Positions 54,580 to 62,434 of a stretch of 64,000 nt of DNA are shown piece after piece; within the stretch, counting starts at the first letter, position 1, and the number at the start of each line of letters is the position of its first letter. The notes under the pieces were generated by a model. That model was not told where the DNA came from, did not search any database, and was given only the letters and a program-made list of their open reading frames with translations. Where the stretch lies: positions 1-64,000 of the forward strand of contig JBAUMZ010000085.1 in NCBI GenBank assembly GCA_049578985.1, read 5' to 3'. Position numbers and translations under genes: made by a program. The stretch is from TH5896 sp049578985. Its GTDB lineage: Archaea > Thermoproteota > Nitrososphaeria > Nitrososphaerales > Nitrososphaeraceae.

Positions 54580-55044
54580 CTATTGAGCTAATGAATGCGG
54601 ATAGAGCAATTCTCTTGCAGTCTTACGCATTTCAATAAATGTTTCTGTCTTCTGCACGCCATCTATTCTACCCACTTTTTCTGATATTAATTGATGCATC
54701 TCGTCGAGAGATTTAGAACTCATGGTTACCAATATGTCGAATCTTCCTGTCACTTCCGCAACCTCTCGCACTTCTGGAATCCTGAACAATTCATTCAGAA
54801 CATTATCTCTCATTTTTGAGTCCATATTTATTCCAGTGAGAGCTCTAACGTTGAAACCAAGAGCCTCGTCATTAATTACTATGGTGAATTTCTTTATGAA
54901 ACCCATCTTTAGAAGTCTTTTAATCCTGCTATATACAACCGAAGAATTAACACTGATTGATTTGGAAAGTTTTGGAACAGAAATACTAGCGTCCTTGGAT
55001 AGCTCACTGAGAATTTTAAAGTCAAGATCGTCTATTCTACCCAT
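54580..55044 (-). CDS. Lrp/AsnC-family transcriptional regulator
   Basis: A 154-residue regulator with an N-terminal winged helix (DDLDFKILSELSKDASISVPKLSKSI, SSVVYSRIKRLLKMGFIKKF) and a C-terminal RAM ligand-binding domain (VREVAEVTGRFDILVTMSSKS, DGVQKTETFIEM). It sits between asd and ctaB; amino-acid sensing is the usual role of the family, but targets are unknown. Confidence 0.92.
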   Translation of the reverse strand: MGRIDDLDFKILSELSKDASISVPKLSKSISVNSSVVYSRIKRLLKMGFIKKFTIVINDEALGFNVRALTGINMDSKMRDNVLNELFRIPEVREVAEVTGRFDILVTMSSKSLDEMHQLISEKVGRIDGVQKTETFIEMRKTARELLYPHSLAQ

Positions 55045-55135
55045 ACACAGCTCTTGGATATCTTTACACCTGGAGGGGTTAATAAATGTATTATTTTCAA
55101 AATATAGTGCTATTTTTTAGAAGAATAAATTAAGA

Positions 55136-56212
55136 TTATAGAATCCCCTTATCTTTTAACAATTCAGCCATCAAAACAGCTCCTTTCGCTGATCCCATCT
55201 TTTCGTTGTGTGACAGCAACACATACTTTATGCCGTGGTCAAAGACAGAGTCCTTTCTTAGCCTTCCAACCACTGTTGTCATTCCATCATTGATCTCTCG
55301 ATCGACACGAGGTTGTGGTCTAGTCGGATCGTCGTGGACGATGATGTAATCTTTGGGAGCGGAAGGTAGTTTCCGGATGGTAAGTGAATCTGAAAAGTTT
55401 ATCATGAGTTTCTTCACATCGTCTGGTTCCAGAGGTTTCTCTGTTTCCACGAACACAGCCTCAGTGTGACCGTCCAATACGGGTACTCTAGTGCACGTGC
55501 AGCTAACTCTAAGATCAGCCGGGCTTACAGAATCTTTATCAAATTTACCGAGGATTTTCTTCGTTTCCACCTGGACCTTTTCCTCCTCCTTGGGAATATA
55601 TGGTATTACATTATCCATAATATCTAAGGCGACAACACCAGGTGATCTACCTGCCCCTGAGATGGCTTGCATCGATGTCATGATCACGCTTTTTAGACCT
55701 GCACTTTCCATGATTGGTTTTAGTGTAATCACTAGTCCTGTAGTGGTGCAATTAGGTAATGGACATACGAAGCCTTTCCATTTGCGTTGCCTTTTCTGGA
55801 CCTTCAACAGATCAATATGATCTTCATTTATTCCAGGTATAATTATGGGCACATCATTTTCATACCTGAATGCTGCTGCAGTACTTATAACAGGTACAGA
55901 TTTCGCAAAATTTGGCTCTATTTTGAGAGCATCATCTGATTCCAGCGCAGTGAATACAAGGTCAAAAGATTCTGGCCTGATATGATCTACAGTCGTGATA
56001 ATCATATCACGAACGTAATCAGGAATTTCGTTCCTGCTATGCCATCTCAAAATTGCCGAAGAAGGATCCCTTAAAGAATCAACATACTTTTTTCCAGCCG
56101 ATCTTGAAGATGAGACGACTGCAGACAATTCAAACCACGGGTGGTTGTTTAAAGCAAGTACAAACTCTTGGCCTACCGCTCCAGTGGCGCCGATTAGTGC
56201 TACCTTTAACAT
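55136..56212 (-). CDS. asd: Aspartate-semialdehyde dehydrogenase
   Basis: This NADPH enzyme reduces aspartyl phosphate towards lysine, threonine and methionine. From ATG 56212 it starts MLKVALIGATGAVGQEFV, with the Cys nucleophile in PLPNCTTTGLVIT (~155), then the substrate motif SGAGRSPGV and the His in VPVLDGHTEAVFVE. The pattern is the archaeal/fungal type. The frame is open to 56251, but the earlier start adds a non-conserved tail. Confidence 0.95.
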   Translation of the reverse strand: MLKVALIGATGAVGQEFVLALNNHPWFELSAVVSSSRSAGKKYVDSLRDPSSAILRWHSRNEIPDYVRDMIITTVDHIRPESFDLVFTALESDDALKIEPNFAKSVPVISTAAAFRYENDVPIIIPGINEDHIDLLKVQKRQRKWKGFVCPLPNCTTTGLVITLKPIMESAGLKSVIMTSMQAISGAGRSPGVVALDIMDNVIPYIPKEEEKVQVETKKILGKFDKDSVSPADLRVSCTCTRVPVLDGHTEAVFVETEKPLEPDDVKKLMINFSDSLTIRKLPSAPKDYIIVHDDPTRPQPRVDREINDGMTTVVGRLRKDSVFDHGIKYVLLSHNEKMGSAKGAVLMAELLKDKGIL

Positions 56213-56340
56213 CAGATTGGCTTGGTAAACTACAACTAATAATCTTTTCATGAAACATTTTCGGCACTCAGAGAAAATATGTTCAATGCCTCATAATATC
56301 CAGCATCTACATTATAATGGTGGAGGAATTTAGCTAGTGA

Positions 56341-57429
56341 ATGACTTCGATGATAAAAAATAGGCCGAATCAAGATTGTTTTCATGGTGGAGTTTACTCA
56401 GTTAATCCTGCATTGGTTCAGCTCGATTTTAGCTCCAACGTCAATCCTCTAGGAATTTCAAAGGATTTGTTAAATGACGTTTGCAGAGAATTAGGTAGCC
56501 TATGTGCAACTTATCCTGATCCGTCTTGTAGGGAATTGAAGAATAGCATTCTAGATTACTTAGGATTGGAACTAGACCCAACATGGTTATTGATTGGTAA
56601 TGGTGCCACTGAACTAATCCACATTTTCGCACGTACGTTCATTCGAAGGAAGGTAGTAATTTCTGCTCCTACCTTTTGTGAATATGAACTTTCGGCAAGA
56701 AGATTGGGAGCAACGATCAAATTTGTTCCCTTAAAGAATTGGGAACATGATCCTGAAAAAATATTGAAAGAATCAAAGGAAGGGTGCGATGCGGTTTTTA
56801 TTTGCAATCCGAACAATCCAACAGGAATATTATCAACTGGATCGGCGCGAAAAATAATTGAAAATATTGATCCAAATACTCAGATCTTCATAGATGAATG
56901 TTTTATTGAATTCGTAGAAGGAAGTGGCAAAAAGAACAGCATGATCGAAATGGTTTCAGAATACAAAAATCTAGTGATCCTGAGGTCAATGACAAAGTCG
57001 TTTAGTTTAGCAGGCATTAGATTAGGATATTGTGTGGGTAATCCGAATCTGATAAATCTCATGGTCGACAATATGATTTCCTGGAACGTAAATGGGGTGG
57101 CTCAAAAATTAGGGATGTTGGTTTTAAAGGATACATTATATTTAGAAAAATCCAAAAGGCTGATACGGCTCGAAAGAAATTTTATGGTCAACGAACTAAA
57201 AAAGACGACGAAATTTTCTCCGATGCCATCTGACGTCAACTACTTTTTGATAGATGTTTCAGATCAAAGCTCAATTGAAGTACGTAATTATCTCCTAAAC
57301 AATAGAGGAATATTGGTACGTGATTGCAGTACGTTTACTGGAATGGGCCTAAAGTATATTCGGGTTGCGGTTAAAAAACACATGGAAAACGTCATTCTTA
57401 TAGACGCTTTAAAATCAATGGAACCATGA
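56341..57429 (+). CDS. cobD: PLP aminotransferase-fold enzyme of the cobalamin operon (CobD-like)
   Basis: A HisC-like PLP enzyme of 362 residues. Motifs are FSSNVNPLGIS, GNGATELIHIFAR, FICNPNNPTGIL, IDECFIEFVE and the PLP Lys in RSMTKSFSLAGIRLGY. The DFSSN-PLG start and its 4-bp overlap with the cobyric acid synthetase gene favour L-threonine-O-3-phosphate decarboxylase, which makes aminopropanol phosphate. A histidinol-phosphate aminotransferase role is less likely because hisC is in the his operon. Confidence 0.85.
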   Translation: MTSMIKNRPNQDCFHGGVYSVNPALVQLDFSSNVNPLGISKDLLNDVCRELGSLCATYPDPSCRELKNSILDYLGLELDPTWLLIGNGATELIHIFARTFIRRKVVISAPTFCEYELSARRLGATIKFVPLKNWEHDPEKILKESKEGCDAVFICNPNNPTGILSTGSARKIIENIDPNTQIFIDECFIEFVEGSGKKNSMIEMVSEYKNLVILRSMTKSFSLAGIRLGYCVGNPNLINLMVDNMISWNVNGVAQKLGMLVLKDTLYLEKSKRLIRLERNFMVNELKKTTKFSPMPSDVNYFLIDVSDQSSIEVRNYLLNNRGILVRDCSTFTGMGLKYIRVAVKKHMENVILIDALKSMEP

Positions 57430-58292
57430 CTGCAAAAATCTTGATGATACAAGGCACGTCTTCAGGTTCAGGAAAAACTACGATTGTTACTATATTATGT
57501 AGGATTTTTGCGGACAGAGGATTCAAGGTTGCGCCATTTAAATCTCAAAATATGTCCTCAAAAATTTTTGGAGTTGAAGGCACCTCAGAGAGGATTTCAA
57601 TGGCTCAGGCGGTTCAAGCTTTTGCATCTAGAAAAAATCCTGACGTAAGAATGAATCCTATTCTCCTTAAACCACACGGTAACTATGTCAGTGATGTAAT
57701 AGTAAAGGGTCATTCTCACGGATTAATGCATGCAAAAGATTACTACCAAAAATTTGTGTTGCAGTACGCATTTCCAATTATTCTTGCTTCTTTGGATGAC
57801 CTTAGAAAAGACAATGACATAGTTATAATGGAGGGGGCCGGATCCCCAGCCGAGATTAACATCCAACAATATGATGTCGCAAATATGATTCTCGCAAGGA
57901 AAGTGAGCGCTCCTGTTATCATCGTTGCCGACATCGAAAGAGGTGGATGCTTTGCCAGTATAGTGGGGACAATGTTGCTTCTGAAACCCTCTGATAGAGA
58001 ACTTGTCAGAGGCTTTATGATAAATAAATTTCTTGGAGATAAATCACTTTTAGAATCGGCCATTTCAACTGTCAAAATAATGACAAACAAGGAGTTCTAC
58101 GGAGTAGTCAGTAAGGTAAAGCTAAGCTTACCAAAAGAGGATTCTCTTGATGGTATAGACTCTACTGATACAAATGCTGCCCTTGACACAGCATTGGATA
58201 AGCAGATCCAAAACCTGGTAAGAGAAGTTGAACCAATGATCGAGATAGAAAAAATTTCAAAGGATATACTTGAATTAGAAAATGATTTATGA
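57426..58292 (+). CDS. cobQ: Cobyric acid synthetase, synthetase domain only
   Basis: The 288-residue protein has the dethiobiotin-synthetase-like ATPase half of CobQ: MIQGTSSGSGKTTIVTILCR (P-loop), PFKSQNMSSK, NPILLKPHG, IVIMEGAGSPAEINI and VIIVADIERGGCFASIVGT. CobQ is normally ~480-500 residues with a C-terminal class-I glutaminase; here it ends after ~residue 285 in an acidic helical tail, and cbiB begins immediately. No glutaminase Cys or His-x-E motif is present. Amidation may use free ammonia or a separate subunit. Overlaps both neighbours. Confidence 0.88.
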   Translation: MTAKILMIQGTSSGSGKTTIVTILCRIFADRGFKVAPFKSQNMSSKIFGVEGTSERISMAQAVQAFASRKNPDVRMNPILLKPHGNYVSDVIVKGHSHGLMHAKDYYQKFVLQYAFPIILASLDDLRKDNDIVIMEGAGSPAEINIQQYDVANMILARKVSAPVIIVADIERGGCFASIVGTMLLLKPSDRELVRGFMINKFLGDKSLLESAISTVKIMTNKEFYGVVSKVKLSLPKEDSLDGIDSTDTNAALDTALDKQIQNLVREVEPMIEIEKISKDILELENDL

Positions 58293-59289
58293 GCAGTTTA
58301 TTCTTCTGGGGGGTGGTTTAGCTCTTGGGATACTCCTAGACTTAGTGTTTGGAGACCCCCGAAATAGGTACCATCCAGTTTCATGGCTAGGAAAGCTAAT
58401 CGAATCCATAACTCCGAAATTGAAACACAGTAGAAACATAGCAGTAAGTTCTATTTCACAGGATAAAATTGAAAAGGTAAAAGGAATCATGTTTTCCTGT
58501 GGTCTAATTTCTGGCATTGCATTGCTGGCAATAACCGTGGCTTCATTGACTGCTCTTTTCATGGGAATACTGATTACCCTCATTATGTTTGCAGTCTTGT
58601 TAAAGATATCAATAGCATTGAAAGGAATGGAGAAATCTGCCATCCAGATCGTTCGCTCAATAGAGGCAGGGAACTTGGAGGAAGCTAGATACAGTTTATC
58701 AATGATAGTCAGGAGGGATACTAGTAGCTTGAATGAAGATTATGTCCAATCTGCAACTATCGAATGCATTAGCGAAAGCACTGTCGATGGAATAATATCT
58801 CCATTGTTCTTCTATTCAATTCTCGGCCCTGTAGGTTGTATAGTTTATAGAGTAGTTAATACACTGGACTCCATGCTTGGATACAAGGATCCATACTACA
58901 AAGATATAGGTTGGATGTCAGCCAAGCTAGACACTATTTTCAATTTCTTGCCCGCTCGAATAACTGGTCTTCTGATGATTGTTTCAGCTTACATGGTTCA
59001 AGCGGATTGGAAAAATTCTCTGGTAATACTGATTCGCGATCATCACAAAACAACGAGTATCAATGCCGGATACCCAATGAGTTCTATGGCAGGTGCTTTA
59101 AGAGTGAGACTTGAGAAAATGGGTAGCTATACTTTAGGTGAAGGGACTGAATTCATAACAGTTGATAAATGTATGCTTGCCATCAAAATTATGAAGATAA
59201 CCACATTGCTATTCTGTTTGGTTTTTTCCCTTCCTCTTATTCTTCTCCTGTCTCATTTAGGTTGGTGGAACTTAATTTTTGGTATTTAA
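58282..59289 (+). CDS. cbiB: Adenosylcobinamide-phosphate synthase
   Basis: This integral membrane enzyme attaches aminopropanol phosphate to cobyric acid. Motifs are LDLVFGDPRNRYHPVSWLGK (N-terminal, highly characteristic), SLSMIVRRDTSSL, ATIECISESTVDGIISPLFF, NTLDSMLGYKDPYY and YPMSSMAGALRVRLEK. It has several hydrophobic helices and 335 residues. Its 5' end overlaps cobQ by 11 bp and its 3' end overlaps cobS by 11 bp. Confidence 0.96.
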   Translation: MIYEQFILLGGGLALGILLDLVFGDPRNRYHPVSWLGKLIESITPKLKHSRNIAVSSISQDKIEKVKGIMFSCGLISGIALLAITVASLTALFMGILITLIMFAVLLKISIALKGMEKSAIQIVRSIEAGNLEEARYSLSMIVRRDTSSLNEDYVQSATIECISESTVDGIISPLFFYSILGPVGCIVYRVVNTLDSMLGYKDPYYKDIGWMSAKLDTIFNFLPARITGLLMIVSAYMVQADWKNSLVILIRDHHKTTSINAGYPMSSMAGALRVRLEKMGSYTLGEGTEFITVDKCMLAIKIMKITTLLFCLVFSLPLILLLSHLGWWNLIFGI

Positions 59290-60046
59290 GCCGTTGGTGG
59301 CAGTTGCCTCATTCTTGACTATAATCCCTTCTGCTCGACATAGTCAACCAGCTCCGATTGACATAAAATACATAGCGACAAATATGTACCTGTTTCCGCT
59401 CGTTGGGGCACTGATTGGACTATCAGCAGGTTTAGTTGGATACGGCTTGTCACTTGTAATCGAACCTCAAATAACAAGCCTTCTGGTTGTTCTGTTCATT
59501 ACTTTGCTGACCGGTTTACATCACACTGATGCACTAGCTGATTTCGGCGACGGATTGATGGTGAAGAGGGGAAGGGAATCAAAGAAAAATGCAATGCATG
59601 ACCATTCAATAGGATCGGCTGGGGCAACAGCATTGATTTTATATTTTATAGGCATATTTACGATACTATCATCAATCCGTGACGGCACCATTCTACTTCT
59701 ATTCTTATTGACTTCTGAGGTGATTGCTAAATATGTGATGGTAGAACAGGCCCATTTTGGCAAGGCAGCTTGGGATGGCCTTAGCTCACCCTTTGTCTTG
59801 GCCATGAAAAGTAAGATGAAATTCATAACTAGTACATTGATAACCTTGGCTATTGTATTTCTCGTAACTGGATACGAAGGTATTATCACTTTAGCAGTTG
59901 CATTTCTGGTTGCAGGATTGATTCAATACATTGCTCATTTGAGCTTTGGAGGAATTTCTGGAGACGTTATGGGGGCTTCCAACGAAATTGTTAGATTAGC
60001 TTGTCTGATTTTTCTATCATCTATGTCGGATTATATTCCACCATGA
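59279..60046 (+). CDS. cobS: Adenosylcobinamide-GDP ribazoletransferase
   Basis: A membrane-embedded transferase that joins adenosylcobinamide-GDP to the lower ligand. The signature HHTDALADFGDGLMV gives the Asp-rich metal site near residue 82, followed by MHDHSIGSAGATALIL, and the C-terminal GGISGDVMGASNEI. It has about seven hydrophobic helices. It overlaps cbiB and cobY. Confidence 0.95.
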   Translation: MVFKPLVAVASFLTIIPSARHSQPAPIDIKYIATNMYLFPLVGALIGLSAGLVGYGLSLVIEPQITSLLVVLFITLLTGLHHTDALADFGDGLMVKRGRESKKNAMHDHSIGSAGATALILYFIGIFTILSSIRDGTILLLFLLTSEVIAKYVMVEQAHFGKAAWDGLSSPFVLAMKSKMKFITSTLITLAIVFLVTGYEGIITLAVAFLVAGLIQYIAHLSFGGISGDVMGASNEIVRLACLIFLSSMSDYIPP

Positions 60047-60687
60047 TGGCTGTGATAATGTGCGGCGGCAAAGGGTCTAGATTCATTACTCAAGATAATA
60101 TTGAAAAACCGCTAGCGAGCATAAGGGGTAAAACGCTAATCGAAACCGTCTTACATGCAGTGATTTTATCTGGCCAGTTTAGCAGAATTCTATGCGTATC
60201 TAGCCCTTGTACTCCTCACACTACACAGCTTTTACAAAGAAATTACAGAACAAATAACAAAATTGATGTGATGGTTGCTGACGGACTAGGGTTTTCCAAA
60301 GACTTGTCCACGGCACTAAATTCAATGCCTGATGAGAAGGTTTTTACTTTTCCGTCAGATTTAGCTTTACTTAATTCAGATACAGTCAGAGAATTGATTG
60401 ACAGGTGCACACCATCTATTCAGAATACGTGTATAGCAGCTGTAGCAGAAAAATCATTTATTAGCTCCGTTGGCATGACCTGTAGTTCCTTATTTGCTAT
60501 CGACAGTAGGGAGTACTGTTACACGGGAGTATGTGGCTTCTATCTGGACACGTCAACCTCTGACCAACTATTCGAGGAATTCTATTCGATTGTAAATGAG
60601 ATACAACTCATTGTCAATATAAATACTGCAAAGGATCTAGGGCTTGCCGAACAGCTACTTGGGCGACTTAATCTAGATTGTTTATGA
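60043..60687 (+). CDS. cobY: GTP:adenosylcobinamide-phosphate guanylyltransferase, CobY type
   Basis: The archaeal non-orthologous replacement for CobU. From ATG 60043 it starts MMAVIMCGGKGSRF, the nucleotidyltransferase loop, with KPLASIRGKTLIETVL (substrate site) and FTFPSDLALL (metal Asp). The C-terminal NINTAKDLGLAEQLL closes the fold. ATGATGG overlaps the cobS stop by 4 bp. It transfers GMP to adenosylcobinamide phosphate. Confidence 0.93.
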   Translation: MMAVIMCGGKGSRFITQDNIEKPLASIRGKTLIETVLHAVILSGQFSRILCVSSPCTPHTTQLLQRNYRTNNKIDVMVADGLGFSKDLSTALNSMPDEKVFTFPSDLALLNSDTVRELIDRCTPSIQNTCIAAVAEKSFISSVGMTCSSLFAIDSREYCYTGVCGFYLDTSTSDQLFEEFYSIVNEIQLIVNINTAKDLGLAEQLLGRLNLDCL

Positions 60688-60877
60688 CTTTGCCCAATAT
60701 TTCCGCCTTCGATCCTGTTCTTTTCACTATCATGGCACCACATTTTTTACAGTAAACATCAGCAGTAGCGTGACTAAATACTACTTTCTTTTCATCGCAT
60801 TGGCTACATTGAGTCAAAATAAATGAAGTGTGAGGTTTAGGTATTAGGATCATGTTTTTCTTCATACCAAATACCAC
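60668..60877 (-). CDS. rps27e: Ribosomal protein S27e
   Basis: A 69-residue zinc-ribbon ribosomal protein: FILTQCSQCDEKKVVFSHAT, VYCKKCGAMIVKRTGSKA with two CxxC pairs. The gene overlaps the end of cobY on the opposite strand by 20 bp. It lies 4 bp downstream of rpl44e. Confidence 0.95.
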   Translation of the reverse strand: MVFGMKKNMILIPKPHTSFILTQCSQCDEKKVVFSHATADVYCKKCGAMIVKRTGSKAEILGKVINNLD

Positions 60878-60881
60878 CTAG

Positions 60882-61160
60882 CTATGGTTGGATCTCCAAC
60901 TTTCGGATCCTCATACCTTCTTTCATGGTCTTTCTTTGACAATTCTTACAGGTGTATTTTAGGGTAATTTTCTTTGAGGTCTTTGCTGTTCTCTTGAGTT
61001 CGGGAAACTTCTGACCCCCATAGCCCTTCTTGTCTTCGGCGTGTCTTCTTGCGCCTAATGCCATTTTCCTATCTTTACCTTTCTTATATATCGAAATAGA
61101 TTGTGTAGTATGAGTTTTACATTTCGGGCAGAATTTCCGAAACTCCTTCTGCATCTTCAT
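60882..61160 (-). CDS. rpl44e: Ribosomal protein L44e
   Basis: A 92-residue large-subunit protein: FCPKCKTHTTQSISIYKKGK, GARRHAEDKKGYGGQKFPEL and YTCKNCQRKTMKEGMRIRKLE. The zinc ribbon cysteines are intact. Start may be MQKEF (codon 3). The L44e-S27e pair is a familiar archaeal arrangement. Confidence 0.96.
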   Translation of the reverse strand: MKMQKEFRKFCPKCKTHTTQSISIYKKGKDRKMALGARRHAEDKKGYGGQKFPELKRTAKTSKKITLKYTCKNCQRKTMKEGMRIRKLEIQP

Positions 61161-61344
61161 ATATGTTTAGATATGAAAGGGTAATTTAAGGACAGCGTAC
61201 TTCATTTCGCTTAGCGCCATGTAGGGTCAAATAAATCATGACAAACATGCCGACAATTCACCGTCTGAAATGACGCAGTGTAACCGGTTTATAAAGGGTT
61301 TTCTGAGTAAATCTAATATACTAAGACTTATATTCCAATAGGTG

Positions 61345-61476
61345 ATGTTCGAAGCACTGCTAAAACAAGTAATCGTATTCTCTATGGAAAGCTTTGGGGT
61401 ATGGGTTCCGCTAACATTTGGCCTTGCAGTAGGACTTGCATTTGCAATAATTTCAGGCGCACGACGTTCTTCATAA
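61345..61476 (+). CDS. 43-residue single-pass membrane protein
   Basis: The frame reads MFEALLKQVIVFSMESFGVW and then VPLTFGLAVGLAFAIISGAR, with one clear transmembrane segment and a basic C-terminus (ARRSS), implying the C-terminus stays inside. A purine-rich GGTG precedes the ATG. It is divergent from rpl44e. Too short for many gene callers; function unknown. Confidence 0.6.
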   Translation: MFEALLKQVIVFSMESFGVWVPLTFGLAVGLAFAIISGARRSS

Positions 61477-61778
61477 ACGACCTCGAGCTCATATTTTTAT
61501 TTTTGTAGTTTTTCTCATAAGTTGGTACTTTGTATCCTTGTTGTATTGATCTAAATTTTACATATTTATCCTCAAATAGTTAAAAGAACGTTGAATTACT
61601 CGATTATTAAGAATAATTAGAAAAAACCCAGTAAGTTTAATGCAAATTGCTTATTCACAACGGTAATTACATCGTTCTTTTCAGGTGAGAAAATTTCCCA
61701 CTGGCCTTCTAATGTTTCAGTTCATGCCAGGATGAATGATAACGCTAATAATATAGTTGTCGGCTCTTATAATTTTCG
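61477..61778. other. Intergenic stretch
   Basis: About 300 bp of A/T-rich DNA. No gene seen; it should hold the terminator of the microprotein gene and the promoter of the thioesterase gene. Confidence 0.4.
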
Positions 61779-62192
61779 ATGAGTTACCTAGCCAAGATCG
61801 GAGTTGAGAAAGAAAGGCATCTGAAAGTCACCACCAATCAAACTACGAGTTTCTTATGGGAAGGAGAGAACGTATTATCTACTCCTTCTATGATATCTGA
61901 AATGGAAGAGACTTGTAGACTGCTTGTCAAGGAAGAATGTATAGTAGATAGCATGTGGGATTCGGTAGGCTCTTTAGTCAACATTAAGCACTTGGCTGCT
62001 ACTCCAGTCGGTGCAGAGATCATCCTGAAGGCCAAAATCGTCTCGTTCGAAGGGAGGAGGGTACTATTTGAAGTCGTGGCATCGGATAGCCTAGAAAGAA
62101 TCGGCGAAGGCACACACGAAAGATCATTGATTGAAGTCCCTAGGTTCAGGAAAAAATTTGTTGAAAAGCAAAAGAAATTGGGCCTGAAATAA
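61779..62192 (+). CDS. FlK-type hotdog thioesterase
   Basis: A 137-residue hotdog-fold protein: STPSMISEMEETCRLLV, DSVGSLVNIKHLAATPVGAE, ILKAKIVSFEGRRVLFEV and IGEGTHERSLIEV. The VNIKHLAATPVG block with the catalytic His matches fluoroacetyl-CoA thioesterase (FlK)-like proteins, which hydrolyse various acyl-CoAs. Fluoroacetate itself is not implied. Start ATG 61779. Confidence 0.87.
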   Translation: MSYLAKIGVEKERHLKVTTNQTTSFLWEGENVLSTPSMISEMEETCRLLVKEECIVDSMWDSVGSLVNIKHLAATPVGAEIILKAKIVSFEGRRVLFEVVASDSLERIGEGTHERSLIEVPRFRKKFVEKQKKLGLK

Positions 62193-62434
62193 TGGTATTT
62201 TGATCGAATAAAAGTCTGAATTGTTCAATAATCGAGGATTGTTGTCAAGAAGCAACAACTTAAGCAAGGGAATGCGTCGCATTTCGCCTATTTAGAATGC
62301 CATTTGGAATGCCTACCGAAACATGCTTGCTAAATCGTGATGCACTATTTTTGATATGGTACACTTGTAGAGAGAAGTAAAACTAAATAAGTGGCTTCGC
62401 AATGCAGTATTGTTCTACTAGGTGAATAGAGTAT

